Below are positions 34,166 to 46,606 of a stretch of 64,000 nt of DNA, piece by piece; the stretch's first letter is position 1; every line of letters starts with the position of its first letter. Below the pieces are notes generated by a model. The model made no database searches. It was not told the DNA's origin and saw only the letters and a program-made list of their open reading frames with translations. This DNA comes from Paraconiothyrium sp. Pb-2020 (lineage: Eukaryota > Ascomycota > Dothideomycetes > Pleosporales > Didymosphaeriaceae). The translations under genes and the position numbers were made by a program. The stretch is taken from contig JAJUBI010000003.1 of the NCBI GenBank assembly GCA_022419385.1, positions 682,001 to 746,000 of the forward strand, in the 5' to 3' direction.

Positions 34166-34980
34166 ATGGCACCTTCTGAAGACATCTTTGTGCGAGCTGA
34201 ACGCGGCATACGAAGTGCTCTCGCACATCTGCCGCCATGGATGAGTCGCTTCCTAGGATATCGTGGCAAGCCAGCTGCTCCTTCCCCGAACCTCATAGTC
34301 TGCATTTGGGGATTCATTGGAGCTTTCGGCGGCGTCGCGGTCATACTTGCAGTCATGTCTGAGACGCAGTATTTCACCAGCCGCCACGTGCCAGCTATAG
34401 TCGCCTCTTACGTAAGTGCTTTACTGTCCTTTCGACATCAAGACTGACAGAAGTACAGGGAGCGTCAGCCATTCTCTGTTATGGTGCTATCGATGTACCG
34501 CTCGCACAACCACGTTCTCTGATCTTCGGCCACTTCTTCAGCGGTCTCGTTGGCGTGATCATCAAGGTCATATTCAACTACCAATTCCCGGAAGAGGGCG
34601 ATGGATTTCCTCGTCTCATGTGGCTCGCAGCCAGTCTAGCAACGTCGATCGCTCTTGTTGTCATGCATTTGACCAAGACGACACATCCGCCTGCCGGAGC
34701 TACTGCGCTTTTGCCTTGTGTCGACCCTACCATTCACGCCTTGGGTTGGTATTTCCTGCCCGTGCTGCTGCTTTCCTCGGTATTGGTCCTCGTAACCGCA
34801 CTCCTTGTCAACAACATCCAACGACAGTATCCAAAATTTTGGATTGCACCAATCCCTCCTGCACCTCCTGTACTACCCAAAGATCAACAAAGCAGTCTTC
34901 CAGATCCGGAGAAGGCAGCGTTTGGAGAAACGCCGAATCCGCCGTCAAATGTACCTCGGGACGCAACGAGCACGCAATGA
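34166..34980 (+). CDS. HPP-family integral membrane protein
   Basis: 255 residues in two exons: 34166-34411 and 34459-34980. The splice joins PAIVASY to GASAILCYGA in phase. It has about five membrane segments (VCIWGFIGAFGGVAVILAVM; IVASYGASAILCYG; FGHFFSGLVGVIIKVIF; LAASLATSIALVVMHL; FLPVLLLSSVLVLVTALLV). The family signature THPPAGATALL occurs between the last two. HPP proteins occur in bacteria, plants and fungi; a plastid member transports nitrite, but the fungal role is not known. The C-terminal tail is Pro/Ser-rich. Confidence 0.9.
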
Positions 34981-36158
34981 ACGCAGTCTCTTACCGTACG
35001 GTTCTGGAAGAGCGGCGGCAAGCCCGGATCCTAGAAGTTTCGGGTGCTGCAGCATGGCCTCTGCGCGCATGAATATACCGAATCCGCTCAGCAAGAGCAA
35101 CAAAAAGCTATAATTAATTCTAATGCCATTCGCCATCTTCCAAACTAGAACTCACTCCTTCTCGACTGTGTTCTCGATATATCGCTAGAGAAAAACAGGC
35201 CATGATAGCGGTGTATTGTTGTACTGCCCTTGCTGCCAGCGGGGGGCGTAGTTGACGCATGTACGGGCCAGTGCGTGAAGGATTCGTTGCCATGCGCAGT
35301 CATTGGCCAGAATCGGAGTTCGGACCTTCGGACACGGCTGATCCCGCTCGGGGAAGCGCACGTTGCAGCCGCACGTTTACAGTTCAGGCTATTATACGCT
35401 CATAGAGTGGACCTGCCTTGAGCATACTCCGAGACCCGCTTTTATATCTAACGCAAAGGCATATCCAATCGTCGCATAGAACTCCCTGAAAGTGGGTGGA
35501 ATTGAGAGTAGTCTCATATATATGGTTTGCCTTGTAGTGAAACATATCAGGCCTCCACTACATTGTACAACAACCGACGGGATACTCTTACCCCATGGAA
35601 GAGTGGAAAACGACCACAAGGATATTCAACCTAGCATTTATGGCCTAGATCGTCTTCACGTTCTTCCCCATCTGGCAGGTATCTTCGACACATCCAACAA
35701 CTGCCGCATATTTAGATCCTTGGCTTGCTACAGACGCATATTGGCGACTAAACGCCCCTGCAAGATGCGCTTGCAGTAGCCGCGCGCAACAGTCCTGATC
35801 TGTAAATCCTACAGCGGTAGTGCCGGACATCGATCATATTCTTGTCTCACCCCGCTCTGGATTTCAGCGATGATTATAGAATCATAACAGCGCAATGGGG
35901 AAGCGAGCGCTTGTCAGGCGCCGCTACACCAGGCATACCTAGGTATAAATCATGTGAATTTCGCCATTGGCATTCGTAACCATACCACGTCTCAACCTCT
36001 TGATGAAAGTTGAAAACCTACGTGTTAGTACCTTTGTCTGCATCATGTCTGAATTCGTGGCCCTTGTGCCAAAGCTGGTGCCAGCTGCTTTCCCAGCCAA
36101 CATAATCTTCTCGAACACTTCGGCAGACCAACTTCCGTCGAACTTTTTCAACGTCAAT
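34981..36158. other. intergenic, 1.2 kb
   Basis: No gene recognised. The palindrome TACCTAGGTA is at 35936-35945, overlapping a possible TATA element (TATAAAT, 35945-35951) about 210 bp before the P450 start. Confidence 0.45.
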
Positions 36159-37864
36159 ATGAGTTTGTTGATTGCAACGACTGCCATCCTGCTCGCAATA
36201 TCTGCATTATGGCTCATATATTCCACACGTCACAAAGATTTGCCGAAAGGCCCTTGGGGTTTTCCAATTCTCGGTAGGTCACAATTTCTACAACATACAA
36301 TGCTTCCTTATGCTGAACGAACGGAACAGGATCCTTTCCATTCCTTACCCAATATCCTGAGCTTACTCTCGATAAGTGGGCACGCAAATATGGCTCCTTG
36401 TATTCTGTGCGTCTCGGCAACCAGCTCTTCGCCATTGTTTCCGACCCAGGCGTGGCAAAGGAACTCATGATCACCCAAGGCGCCGTCTTCTCGAATAGAA
36501 AAGAGATGTTCATCAAATCGCAGATAGTCTTTGCTGGACGAGGTATAACCGCGACGCCGTACAACGATCGATGGTAAGCGATCAACAACGTGAATTATAG
36601 TCAGCCCGGCTGACAGCAGTGCAGGCGCAAGCACCGCCGCATAGCAACGACATGGCTCAACCAACAAGCCGTGGACTCCTACACCAACGTTCTTGATTTC
36701 GAAGCTACAGACATGCTCCAAGCACTTTACAACGATAGTAGGAATGGCAAGCATATCAACCCTCAGACATATGCCGGCCGTTGCTCACTGAACAACATGC
36801 TCACTATAACCTTCGGCTTCCGCACCGACAGCATACATCACCCCATGGTCGCCGAGGCACTGCGTCTATCTCGTGCATTCATGAACTGCACAGGTCCAAT
36901 GTCGAACCTAGTCGACTTTCTCCCTGTGCTGCAATGGCTTCCCTCTCCGTTGAAAAGCAACGCCAAGGCCCTCCATAGAGATCTCGTAGAGACATATGGT
37001 GGTTTGATCAACCAGATCGACGGCAGGATAAAAGCTGGAGAGCGAGTGCCCAATTGCCTTGCGAAGACCATGCTCAACATTAAAGAAGAAGAAAACCTCG
37101 ATCACCTTGACATGTCGATCTTAGCATCAGCTTTCATGATCGGCGGCGTGGAAACAACGGCTTCGATCATGCAGTGGTTCACAGCGCTTATCCCCGCCTA
37201 CCCGCACATCCAGAAACGCGCGCAAGAAGAGCTCGACCGCGTGGTTGGGCGCTCGCGTCTGCCTACACTTGCCGACGAGGCTAATCTACCCTACTGCCAT
37301 GCCATCATCAAGGAAGTTGAGCGCTGCCACAATCCTTTCTGGCTTGGAACACCGCACACCGCGAGCTCCGACTTCGTCTACGAAGGAAAGCTCATTCCGA
37401 AAGACACGGTCGTCGTGTTGAACACGTGGAGCATGCACCACTCGGAGCAGAAGTGGGAGCGTCCGCTGGAATTCAATGTAAGCCCCGACTTCACTGCTAA
37501 ATTCGTCTCATAACTGATTTGAACGGCGCAGCCCGATCGCTACCTCCACGACTCAACAACCTCCTCTACCTCTGCGAACCTCGCTGACCCTTACGAGCGC
37601 GATCACTGGATGTTCGGCGCAGGGCGCCGCATTTGTCCCGGCATGATCGTTGCTGAGCGTGAGATATGGCTTGCTATTAGCCGCATGCTGTGGGCGTTCG
37701 ATATGGTGCAGATACCATGGAAGCCGATCGATCTTAAGGAGTATGATGGGAAGAGCGGGCGGAGTCCTGTGCCGTTTGAGGTGGTGCTGAGGCCGAGGTT
37801 TGAGGGGGTGGGAGAGGTTTTGGAGCGGGAGATGGGTGGGTGGAGGGCGAAAGGCATGGCGTGA
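36159..37864 (+). CDS. cytochrome P450 monooxygenase
   Basis: Intact 514-residue P450 in four exons: 36159-36273, 36330-36573, 36625-37477 and 37532-37864. The ATG at 36159 is followed at once by the membrane anchor (MSLLIATTAILLAISALWLIY) and the hinge LPKGPWGFPILG. Further motifs: WRKHRRI (C-helix), AFMIGGVETTASIM (I-helix), KEVERCHNP (ExxR), and FGAGRRICPG with heme-ligand Cys about residue 439. ExxR is followed by FWLGTPHTA, as in fungal P450s related to the CYP64/CYP620 types. It does not resemble a partner of the P450 at 8209 in exon layout. No linked biosynthetic enzyme lies nearby. Substrate unknown. Confidence 0.92.
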
Positions 37865-39854
37865 AGAACGGAAAGCGCGGAGTGGAAACGATGGGCTTGT
37901 TGGTGCTGTGCATGAGATAAGCGCTACAAAGGCAAACGTAGCGGCGAGCGCAGGCAGGCGATGCGGCTGCAGAAGCCTGCCTTTAGTCAACCTAATATTT
38001 TTACAATGTTGCTGTAGATCATCTGCAGCCTTCAAAAGACGTTCCTCACGAACGTAATACATTTTATTGCTCACTTTAGTAGGAGCTTACTGAAAAACGG
38101 TGTCGATTGTGTCCGCAATGTCAATTCCATTTCCCATCAGCATCTATGTCTCTAATTACCCACTTCACACTTTTCCTGTACCTTTCACACCTGGCGAACT
38201 GTTACGAATAACAGCATGCAGTGCGCACCCGTCAGTGGTGCGATACTTCGTCACTTTCATCTTCACACGATGCGACTGAACGCCTTAGTCTCGGTGTCCG
38301 CGCAAACATGCTGCACAAAGAACCAACAGTGCTTATAGATCCTTAGCTACCTAGTTACTGAAAAAACCGTACCCACTGGGCATAACTGTGTTAGAGGTAC
38401 GACCCGAAGACGCAAGCACACACAGAGAACGTCCCAGCACCGCCCAGAACAACGATAGGAGAAGGCTAACGACATGGACGCGCCGCATACTATCGTACTC
38501 GAATCAACCTTCCGTGACACTGACCGCAACCCAACCCGCTACGAGCTTTTACACATGATCAAATCCTTCTAGGAAGCTTCCTCTTACTCATGCACGTCCT
38601 TATTCCTTCATGTCAAGATGCAGCCCATGCGTGAAGTTACTATCACCTCTTGCGAATTGACGTCGGACTTTGTGCTGCCCACATACACATTCAGCGGCAA
38701 CGCTAAGGCACATTTTCCACATCAGAAGTGCCATGTCGATAACCAGGGCCACACAGCGAGGCTACCATTAGTGACAAGCTCTTCGGTAAAGTGGTTCCCA
38801 CACTTCCTACCGTCGTGTCGCACCAGCCAGACGTAAGCACGCTTCATCTTCCAGCGATCTCGACCGCTGGCGAGGTCTCAACTAGGCGCTCTATCTCACC
38901 CCCTTCCTCAGACCGCCACAAATTCTGTAGACTTCCGTGTTAAGGGATCCTTCGCATTGCGGTGCCGGCACCAGATCCACAATTTGGCCTCGACAGTAGG
39001 ACACGCAGATGCAAACAAGGCAAGCGACAAATCCTCACTCGGGCAGATGCTTGCGTTCGTGTCTGAAGTGTGTCGTCGGTCCATCTCCCACCACAGCTCG
39101 AACATCATCAAAGCAAACTCCTTGGCTCCTTCGCGCTGATGTGTGTTGGAACCACCACACGATTCGGAGGAGATGCGTGGCACTTTACGAGGGTGGTGCT
39201 AGCGGTGTATAGGGACTGGAAGAACGAGCGCCCTGCAGTAGATAATGTAGCCTGTTGCGTGGCTGGAGGTTTATCTCAGTCCGTGAACTGTAATTTCGTC
39301 GGACTGTTCTGGTAAGTACTGAGGACGATACGGCTGAGCACTAAACTCGTGGTAGAGAAGTCATGTATACGAAGAGGACCCCGGCACGAGGAAATAATTA
39401 CAACCACAACACACAATCCACCGCGATGTTTGCAGCTTCTTTGTAAGGCGTTAAGAGCCACGAGTAAATGCAGAGCACTGGGGGAGGGGATTGGCAGGAA
39501 GGTGAGATTCATGAGTAAATTTCATTGGTGGCGCGGAATCTTAGGGATTGCTATGCATAGATCTCCCCGAATAATTGCGTGGGTATCGTTTGCCCTTCTA
39601 TATACCTTTCACATTGTCATGCCCCCAGGCATGTGGATGCTATATCCTATCCTCCTGGAAAGGCTTGCCATCGTCACGGCGATAGCCTGTCGCCCAGTGT
39701 GGAATGCGACCGCGATGCTTCTGTGTTACTTCATCATCCGTATGTACCCACGCCGCCTGCAATTTACGCAGTGGACACTCGCTCGGGCATCGTCCGGCCG
39801 CTGTAATGAAAATTCGTTATAAAGATACGATACGAGGAGAAGCATCTCGGTAGA
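37865..39854. other. intergenic, 2.0 kb
   Basis: No convincing gene. A frame at 39511-39822 (plus) has a hydrophobic centre (VSFALLYTFHIVMPPGMWML) but no family match that I recognise. Confidence 0.4.
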
Positions 39855-41300
39855 TCAGCTACTGTTTGTACTCGAATGCATCGGTAGGCCTGGCGTGTGC
39901 GAGGACTGTCCATTGCCTGATTGGCTCTGCTTCTTCTTTTCCTTCTTGGCCCAGCGCACTGTAACGATCAGTAAAGATACAGTGATGGCAAACTTCAATG
40001 ACTCACATCCGCAGGCGTTGCATAGCGTTTTCGGTCCGTTGGGACCCTTCCTCCATTCAGGCGAATCCAAGGTGCCACAATCAGTGCACACATATTCGTC
40101 CGCAATCTTCATTTTCTTCTTCTTATCTGACGACGTCCTGCCGTCACGGTCCAGCGATATCTGGATGCCGGCGTCCCCTCTTATCAACATCGGACTGTGC
40201 TCGCCAGTACTGATACCCTGTGACCGCTCTCCGTCACGGTAGCGCAGACCAGTCAACATCTCGATTGTTTCCAGATGGGTGGCTCCCTCGTAGCGCGCCA
40301 TCTTGTCATTTATGCTGTCGGGCTTGCTCGCAGCCAGGGCCTCGTCCAGATTCTGGCGGGTGAGCGCAGCACTTGAGACACCCGGTTTCGCGGGTGGGGG
40401 CATGGCGTTGTATGCCGCCATGGCGCTTGCGCTCACGCTTTCGGTCTGCCCTTGTGTTTGTGTTTCCGAGGGCGTCACGGACGACACGTTATCTGCTTTC
40501 TTCTGCCAGTGTCGCTCCTGCGCTTCCGTTTCCTCCTGCTCCTCCCGCTTGAGCTCGGCGATGCGTTTCATGAGTCGCTCGTTTTCGATCTTGTGTTCAA
40601 GGAAGGAGTCGAGCAGCGCGGCGTTCTTGGTTGGGTATGGACGGGCCATCATGAAGAAACCACGGCAGTTCATCGTGTTCGGGGGCGCAAATGTGCTCGG
40701 ATCGTTGCTCAGATGGGGGTGGCCGTGGGCCTCGAATATAGCCCATGTCTCGTCGGTCTTTCGAAATCGGTAGAAGAAGCGAAGGGGGTTGCCTGAGGCG
40801 ATGGACTCGTTGAACTCTTTCACGAAGATGCCGCTGTCGTCCGGGTGTATGAACTCGCCGACAAAGCGGCCGATGAGCTGGTGAGGCTCCCACCCGGTAA
40901 GGGCTTTACACGACGGCGAGGCATAAAGAATACGGCCGTCCGGCGTGAGAATGTGCAGCAGGTCGCGCAGTTCCTCCAGCACGCGCTGGGACCAGTTACG
41001 CCGCTTCGTGAATTCGGTGAGGGTGCTGCCGGAAGGGTTGAGACTGGGTGCGCCGAAGCCGGTGGGCAGCGGGCCGGCGCCCGCGCCTGTCATGGTGCTG
41101 TCCTGCTGCAGCGCAAAAGCATCGTTGGGGATGCTGGCGGTCGACATGTGCTGCTGCAACTGCCCGGGGAACGGCGAGTAATTGGCCTGCGGGGTGGAAA
41201 CAGATCCGTCGTCAAACTGCGACAGGTCCATTTCCATGGGCATCATGTCCTCGACCGACACGTTGAGGTCGCCGACGGTGTCTGGCGGGAGAGGCTGCAT
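39855..41300 (-). CDS. wc-2: White Collar 2 homologue, PAS/GATA light-response factor
   Basis: 465 residues in two exons: 41300-40007 and 39958-39855; the intron cuts the last zinc loop (NACG | LRWAKK). One PAS domain (about 107-200) includes ILTPDGRILYASPSCKALTG and FIHPDDSGIFV. A GATA finger of the C-x2-C-x18-C-x2-C type (Cys 405, 408, 427, 430) ends the protein. The single PAS, absence of a LOV flavin-cysteine motif, and C-terminal GATA finger identify WC-2 rather than WC-1. Known role: nuclear partner of WC-1 in the white collar complex, controlling blue-light genes and the clock. The first in-frame ATG is 41300; an acceptor-like TTGCAG at about 41320 leaves room for an upstream coding exon. 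Divergent from rad50. Confidence 0.9.
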   Translation of the reverse strand: MQPLPPDTVGDLNVSVEDMMPMEMDLSQFDDGSVSTPQANYSPFPGQLQQHMSTASIPNDAFALQQDSTMTGAGAGPLPTGFGAPSLNPSGSTLTEFTKRRNWSQRVLEELRDLLHILTPDGRILYASPSCKALTGWEPHQLIGRFVGEFIHPDDSGIFVKEFNESIASGNPLRFFYRFRKTDETWAIFEAHGHPHLSNDPSTFAPPNTMNCRGFFMMARPYPTKNAALLDSFLEHKIENERLMKRIAELKREEQEETEAQERHWQKKADNVSSVTPSETQTQGQTESVSASAMAAYNAMPPPAKPGVSSAALTRQNLDEALAASKPDSINDKMARYEGATHLETIEMLTGLRYRDGERSQGISTGEHSPMLIRGDAGIQISLDRDGRTSSDKKKKMKIADEYVCTDCGTLDSPEWRKGPNGPKTLCNACGCESLKFAITVSLLIVTVRWAKKEKKKQSQSGNGQSSHTPGLPMHSSTNSS

Positions 41301-41772
41301 GTGCGCAAGGCCTGGTATCTGCAATCTCGATCAGCCTGCATCGCCATGGCATGGCAAGCCGTGGACTGATTGGGGACCCCCCGGTGCCGCAGCGGGGCGC
41401 ACAAGCATACATCAGCGGAGAGCGAGCCCCCATTCTGGTACATGGCGGGCGGGTCTCGCAGCGACCATGCGCTGCGATAATATCGGTTGTTAGGAAGTTG
41501 ATAGACTACATGCACCGCGAAAGAAGGCAATGTGGAGTTGCCACCAGAACAATGACGAAATTACTCCAGCCAATCCCGGCCGCGCCAGCCAAGTTGCCCG
41601 AGCGTTGGGTCACGTGAGCGCGTGTCGCAGTTGCCTTCATAAATCCACACGCGCAGCCGTCAGCTTCAGCGCAACGCGTCCCACGCACTCTCTCGCTCAA
41701 CTGCAGTGGCTCGACTGCAGCGCAACCACAGAGTTCGAGAGTGCGAGTGCGCCGGCGCACGCAGTACCCACC
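41301..41772. promoter_or_regulatory. divergent wc-2 / rad50 promoter
   Basis: 472 bp. It contains an inverted GATA pair, CGATAATATCG (41475-41485), and a CACGTG E-box-type palindrome (41611-41616). The first is a plausible site for GATA factors, including WC-2 itself; the second for a bHLH factor. Both roles are inferred. Confidence 0.5.
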
Positions 41773-44700
41773 ATGTCGAAAATCGATCGGATGCAGATCC
41801 AAGGGTGAGTTGCACTGACATCTGACATTTGGTGGGCCTACTGACAGACGCAGCATCCGCTCTTTTGGACCGCAGCAGGGCGAGACCATAGTCTTCAACA
41901 CGCCTCTCACTCTCATCGTCGGCTGGAACGGGTCTGGCAAGACTGTATTGTATCCCGTCTGAACCATACTCGCACGTGACCAGCTAACCATCCCAGACCA
42001 TCATCGAATGTCTCAAATATGCGACCACTGGCGAGCTGCCCCCAAACAGCAAGGTGGGAGGTGCATTCATCCACGATCCCAGACTTATGGCCGAGTCGGA
42101 AACTATGGCCCAGGTCAAGCTTTCCTTCCGGTCAACGTCAGGCGTTCCCATGGTCGTTAGTCGCAAGATGCAGCTCACTGTCAAGAAGAATACGCGGTCA
42201 CAGAAGACGCTGGAGGGCTCTTTGCTGATGCGTCGCGACGGCCACAAAGAGTCGGTTTCTTCCCGCGTAGCCGAGCTCGACCAAATCGTGCCACAATTTC
42301 TCGGCGTATCAAAGTCCATCCTGGAAAACGTCATTTTCTGCCATCAGGAAGACAGTCTGTGGCCAATGAGCGAGCCTGCGGCCCTAAAAAAGAAGTTTGA
42401 CTCAATCTTCGAGGCGGATAAATACACCAAGGCGATCGAGAATATCAAAGTTATCCGTAAGGAGCAGGTGAACGACCTCGCTGTCGCTAAAGCACAGGAA
42501 AAGAATGCGCAGGAGAACCAATCACGTGCCAAAAAGAGCGAAAAGAGGTTGATCGAACTTTCGGACGAGATTGAACGCTACCGAAGCGATCATGAAAAGG
42601 CTGATACCGCTGCTAGAGAGGCCAGAGAAAAGGCCAAGGACGCTTATGACCACGCTGCAAAGTACGAACAAGTCGTTGCTCAGCTTCAGGGCAAGCGTGT
42701 CACTTATGCAGCTAACGAAGAGAATGTGATTTCTCTGGAAGACAACCTCAAGATGATGGCAGAGACCGACGATGAGCTGAAGGTCATGATGGAGCAGTAT
42801 GGAGAGCGTGTACAACAATATCAGGACCAACAAGAGGATTTCAAGACGCAGTACCGTAGCTTGCAAGCAGCTCTGCAACAGAACCGCACGAACCTAGGCA
42901 TCAAACAAAGCGAAGTCGGCAAGCATCAAGCAGAGAAGGATCAGCACGCTCGCAACCTTCAGAAGAGAGAAAGCCTGATCAAGGAGACGGCCAAGCGACA
43001 TGCTATACGCGACTTCGACCACGATGTTGATGATACGAAGGTGGCCGAATTTCAGCAAATGATGAGGAAGCTTGCACGGGATCAAACTAAAGCCCTCGAC
43101 CGTGCTCGAACGGATGCCCAAGAGGAGCTTAGTCAAGCTCAAGCTGCAGTCAACACTCTGAGCGAACAGAAAGCGGGTCTAAATCAGCGCAAGAATCTTT
43201 CCAAATCACAGATCGCTACCAACGACAAGCGTATCACGGAGTTACAGAAAGCGTTGAGCAACATTCGTGTCGACGAAGGAGCTGAAGCTATCATTCTCAG
43301 CAAGATAAAGGTCACCGAGAAGGAACTCGAGAAGGCTAGCGCAGATACTGATCATGCCGATCACGATAGACGCATTCAGGCTGTCGATAACACCCTACAT
43401 ACGCTTGAAGATCGAAAGGAGCTTTTAGATACAGAACTGGTTGAAGCCACGCAAGTCGCCAGTGAGTCTGCGGAAGTCGACTACACCCAGAACAAACTCA
43501 AAGAAACCAGACACAGTCTTGAGACCATGAAATCAGTGCATTCGGCGCGCATCTCACAACTCGTTGACCCCAACTGGGACGTTGCGAGCCTTGGTAATAT
43601 GTTCCGAGAGGTCCTCGCTCAAAAGAACAGCGACTTGAAAGACGCAGAAGCTAAGCGCGACATTTCCCAGGACAAGCTGAACCAGATCAGCTTCAGGCTC
43701 TCTTCGACAGAGTCTGAACAGAAAAAGAAGCGCGCAGAGTATACCAAATACAAGGACACGGTCCTTGACGCCATTCAGAGGAGCGATATCAATGATTTCG
43801 AGGAAACGTTGTTGGACGTCGAGACGGACTTCGACACGATGTCGAAAGATACGGCCAGCTTCGGGGCTCAGTTGGAATACTTACAATCTTGTCTGGAGGT
43901 TGCCGAGAAGCACGATCAATGCCGACTATGCCGTCGAACATTGAAAGACGACAAAGCCGAAGGGTTCACCAAAGCAGGTTTCATGAGTCAACTGAAAAAT
44001 ATGGTTGCAAAAGCCACCCAGAACGCTGATGCAAATATCGAAGAAGTACAGGCCGAGCTGGAGAAGATACGGAATGCAAAGCCAAGCTATGACTTGGCGA
44101 AGCGCGCCGAGGAGGTCGAACTCCCTGCGCTCAAGGCGGAGTATGAGAAGTTGGTTTCAGAACGCAACGGCGTCAACAAGCAGCTGGAAGAGCACGATAA
44201 CATCATCTACGATTTGAACCAAGCGAAACAAGAGATTGAAACGCTATCTGCAGACGTCCAGTCGATAGTCGGCTACTACGATGAAGCCCACGACCTCGAA
44301 GACCGAGTTGTTGCCTTGAAGAAGAAACAAAAAACGGGTGGGTTTTCCCGTGGTATCAGCACCATACGCGAAGACCTCCAACAGGTAACGGATGAGAGCC
44401 GAACCGCGAAGGCGGAACTTGCGGCTCTTAGCAGCGAGCGCGACACGCTACGCAAGACTGTCGGCACGCTCGAACTCCGCATTCGCGATATCAATGCTGA
44501 GCTTAGCGCTACGCAGTCAAGTCTGAAAGAGAAGCGAAATCTAGTAGAACGCATTGATGAATTCAAGACTGGCAACGCTGAGCAACGAGAGGCCATACGC
44601 GAATTCGATACCGAGATGCAGGCTCTTGATCCCGAGCTGGAGCGAGCCCAAGCAACGTATAAGGATGTCAATCGACGCGGTAATGTAAAAGTGCAACGCG

Positions 44701-45887
44701 CGCAAGAGGACGCATCAAAACTGTCTGACAGTGTTCGCCAACTTGCAGAAGCAGACCAGGATATATCTGCGTACATCGATAAAGGTGGCCCGCAGCGTCT
44801 GGCTCGAGCCCAACAGGAAATCGAGAATCTTGGGATCGAGATCAAACGGATCGAAGACGACATGTCAAACGTCGCACGGGACATCAAGAAGACTGAAGAG
44901 GCATTGAGTGGTGTCGAGCACACTAAACAATCGATTTTCGATAACCTGCGATACCGAAAGGCAAAGCGAACCTTGGAAACCCTCGCAAAAGAGATTGCAG
45001 ACCTGGAAAAGCGAAACGCTGAAGCAGATCAAGCACATTGGACTGCCGAGGGAGACAAGTGGGACGCAGAATATCAATTACTGCATGTCAAAGTGATCGA
45101 GTTGAGCACTACAATGAAGCAGCTGGACATCCAGATGGTCGAACTCAGCAAAGAGTACAAAACCTACTACAAAGACGCCGCACAAGACTACCGCGAGGCT
45201 CACATCAAGGTCGAAACGATCAAAGCAGCTTGTGACGACCTAGGGCGATACGGCAGCGCGCTCGAGCAGGCAATACTGAAATTCCACTCAATCAAGATGG
45301 ACGAGATCAACAAGATCATCGACGAGCTCTGGCGCAACGCCTACCAAGGCACCGACGTTGACACTGTCCGCATCCGCTCTGACAATGATGGCGGCCCCCG
45401 CAACCGTACCTACAACTACCGCGTCGTCATGGTCAAGCGCGACAATGAAATGGACATGCGCGGGCGCTGTAGCGCCGGCCAGAAAGTCCTCGCCTCCATC
45501 GTAATCCGTCTCGCGCTCGCAGAGTGCTTCGGGACTAATTGCGGTTTGATTGCTCTAGATGAACCCACCACTAATCTTGACCAACAGAACATCAAGGGTC
45601 TCGCGGAGTCGCTATCCCAGATCATACAGATCCGTCGTAAGCAAGCGAACTTTCAGCTCTTGGTCATCACGCACGACGAGCAGTTTTTGCGCGAGATGAA
45701 TTGCGGCGAATACACCGACGTCTACTGGCGCGTTGGACGCGATAAAGACCAACAGTCGTACATCGAGCGCCAGAACATCGCTGAGGTAAATTCCCTCCTT
45801 CCACCGTTCATGCTCACGATTTCGCGGACGGAGCTGCGAAACCGCGCTGTTTTTCCGGATTACTTACCAGCTTAACAGGTCGCTTGA
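41773..45887 (+). CDS. rad50: DNA repair ATPase Rad50
   Basis: About 1306 residues. Exons 41773-41804, 41854-41944 and 41997-45785, plus a proposed last exon 45879-45887 (Val-Ala-stop). The N-terminal Walker A GWNGSGKT (34-41) is split from TIIECLKYATTG by intron 2. Next come the Q-loop region ENVIFCHQEDS, a long coiled coil, the zinc hook CRLC (683-686), a second coiled coil, the ABC signature RCSAGQK, and Walker B LIALDEPTTNLD (Asp about 1229). Known role: with Mre11 and Nbs1/Xrs2 it tethers and processes double-strand breaks in the nucleus. Without the last intron the frame runs on to 45875, giving 28 extra residues unlike the family. The gene is intact. Confidence 0.95.
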
Positions 45888-46606
45888 TCCTGGGACCTGG
45901 ACGGTTCGACTGCATACGAGCACCGAGCAGAGAATGATAATGTGTGCTGGCGTACTGGAGTGTGGGTGGCGTTGTATGTCTGACCTGGGCAGACGATATG
46001 CATTTCACGGCGCTGTTGGTTCGGATGTACATGGAGATCATTAGCATTCTTACTTTTCAGATGTCTTATTGATATCTGGGGAAGTCAGGTGGAAATATGC
46101 GAGAGAAGATAGCATGATACCCATTTGACAGAGGTTTCACTTCACACTTTTGTTTCCTGCTGATGATTGCTTAGGTTGAGCCGATATGTCAGACCAGCAA
46201 TTGCACCACTTCTTGCCCCCACCTGCAACCTTTCTAGATGTGGCCAGGCTTCCCACTGACGAGATGATAGTGTGGAAGACCAAGGCTGCAATATTCATGA
46301 TACGAGTTTTGTATCCAGAACGCGGTATATAATAGTCACTATATTAGCCGCAATTACATAAGTGGGGGCGGCTGACTTGTGGCACCGCTGGCGCCATCTG
46401 GGTAACAACCGACCCACGATCACTGTTCGCATCGCACTCCACTACAACCCATCTTCATCATCACGAGGCTATTCATCCAAGCTTCCCTCCGCTAGCTGTT
46501 TCATTGGGCTCCCAAACCGAGCACATTCGCATTCAATCCAAGACCTTCCCGCTCTATTCACCCGGGTAGGCCTACCTTTGGATGCACTCCAGGCCCAAGA
46601 ATAACA
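45888..46606. other. intergenic, 0.7 kb
   Basis: No gene. TATATAA at 46326-46332 could be a TATA element for the downstream gene (about 280 bp before its ATG). Confidence 0.45.

Noticed and set aside
37553..38074. 173-codon minus-strand frame
   Set aside because: Antisense of the last P450 exon, which has a clear heme-binding motif.
39349..39822. 157-codon plus-strand frame with a hydrophobic core
   Set aside because: Looks like a possible TM protein but has no family match, and an overlapping frame is equally open; support too weak.
40845..41369. 174-codon plus-strand frame
   Set aside because: Antisense of the wc-2 PAS-coding exon.
44276..44923. Long open frame on the minus strand (215 codons)
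   Set aside because: It lies wholly inside the rad50 coiled-coil coding region; its Ser/Arg-rich sequence is the antisense of Lys/Glu-rich codons.
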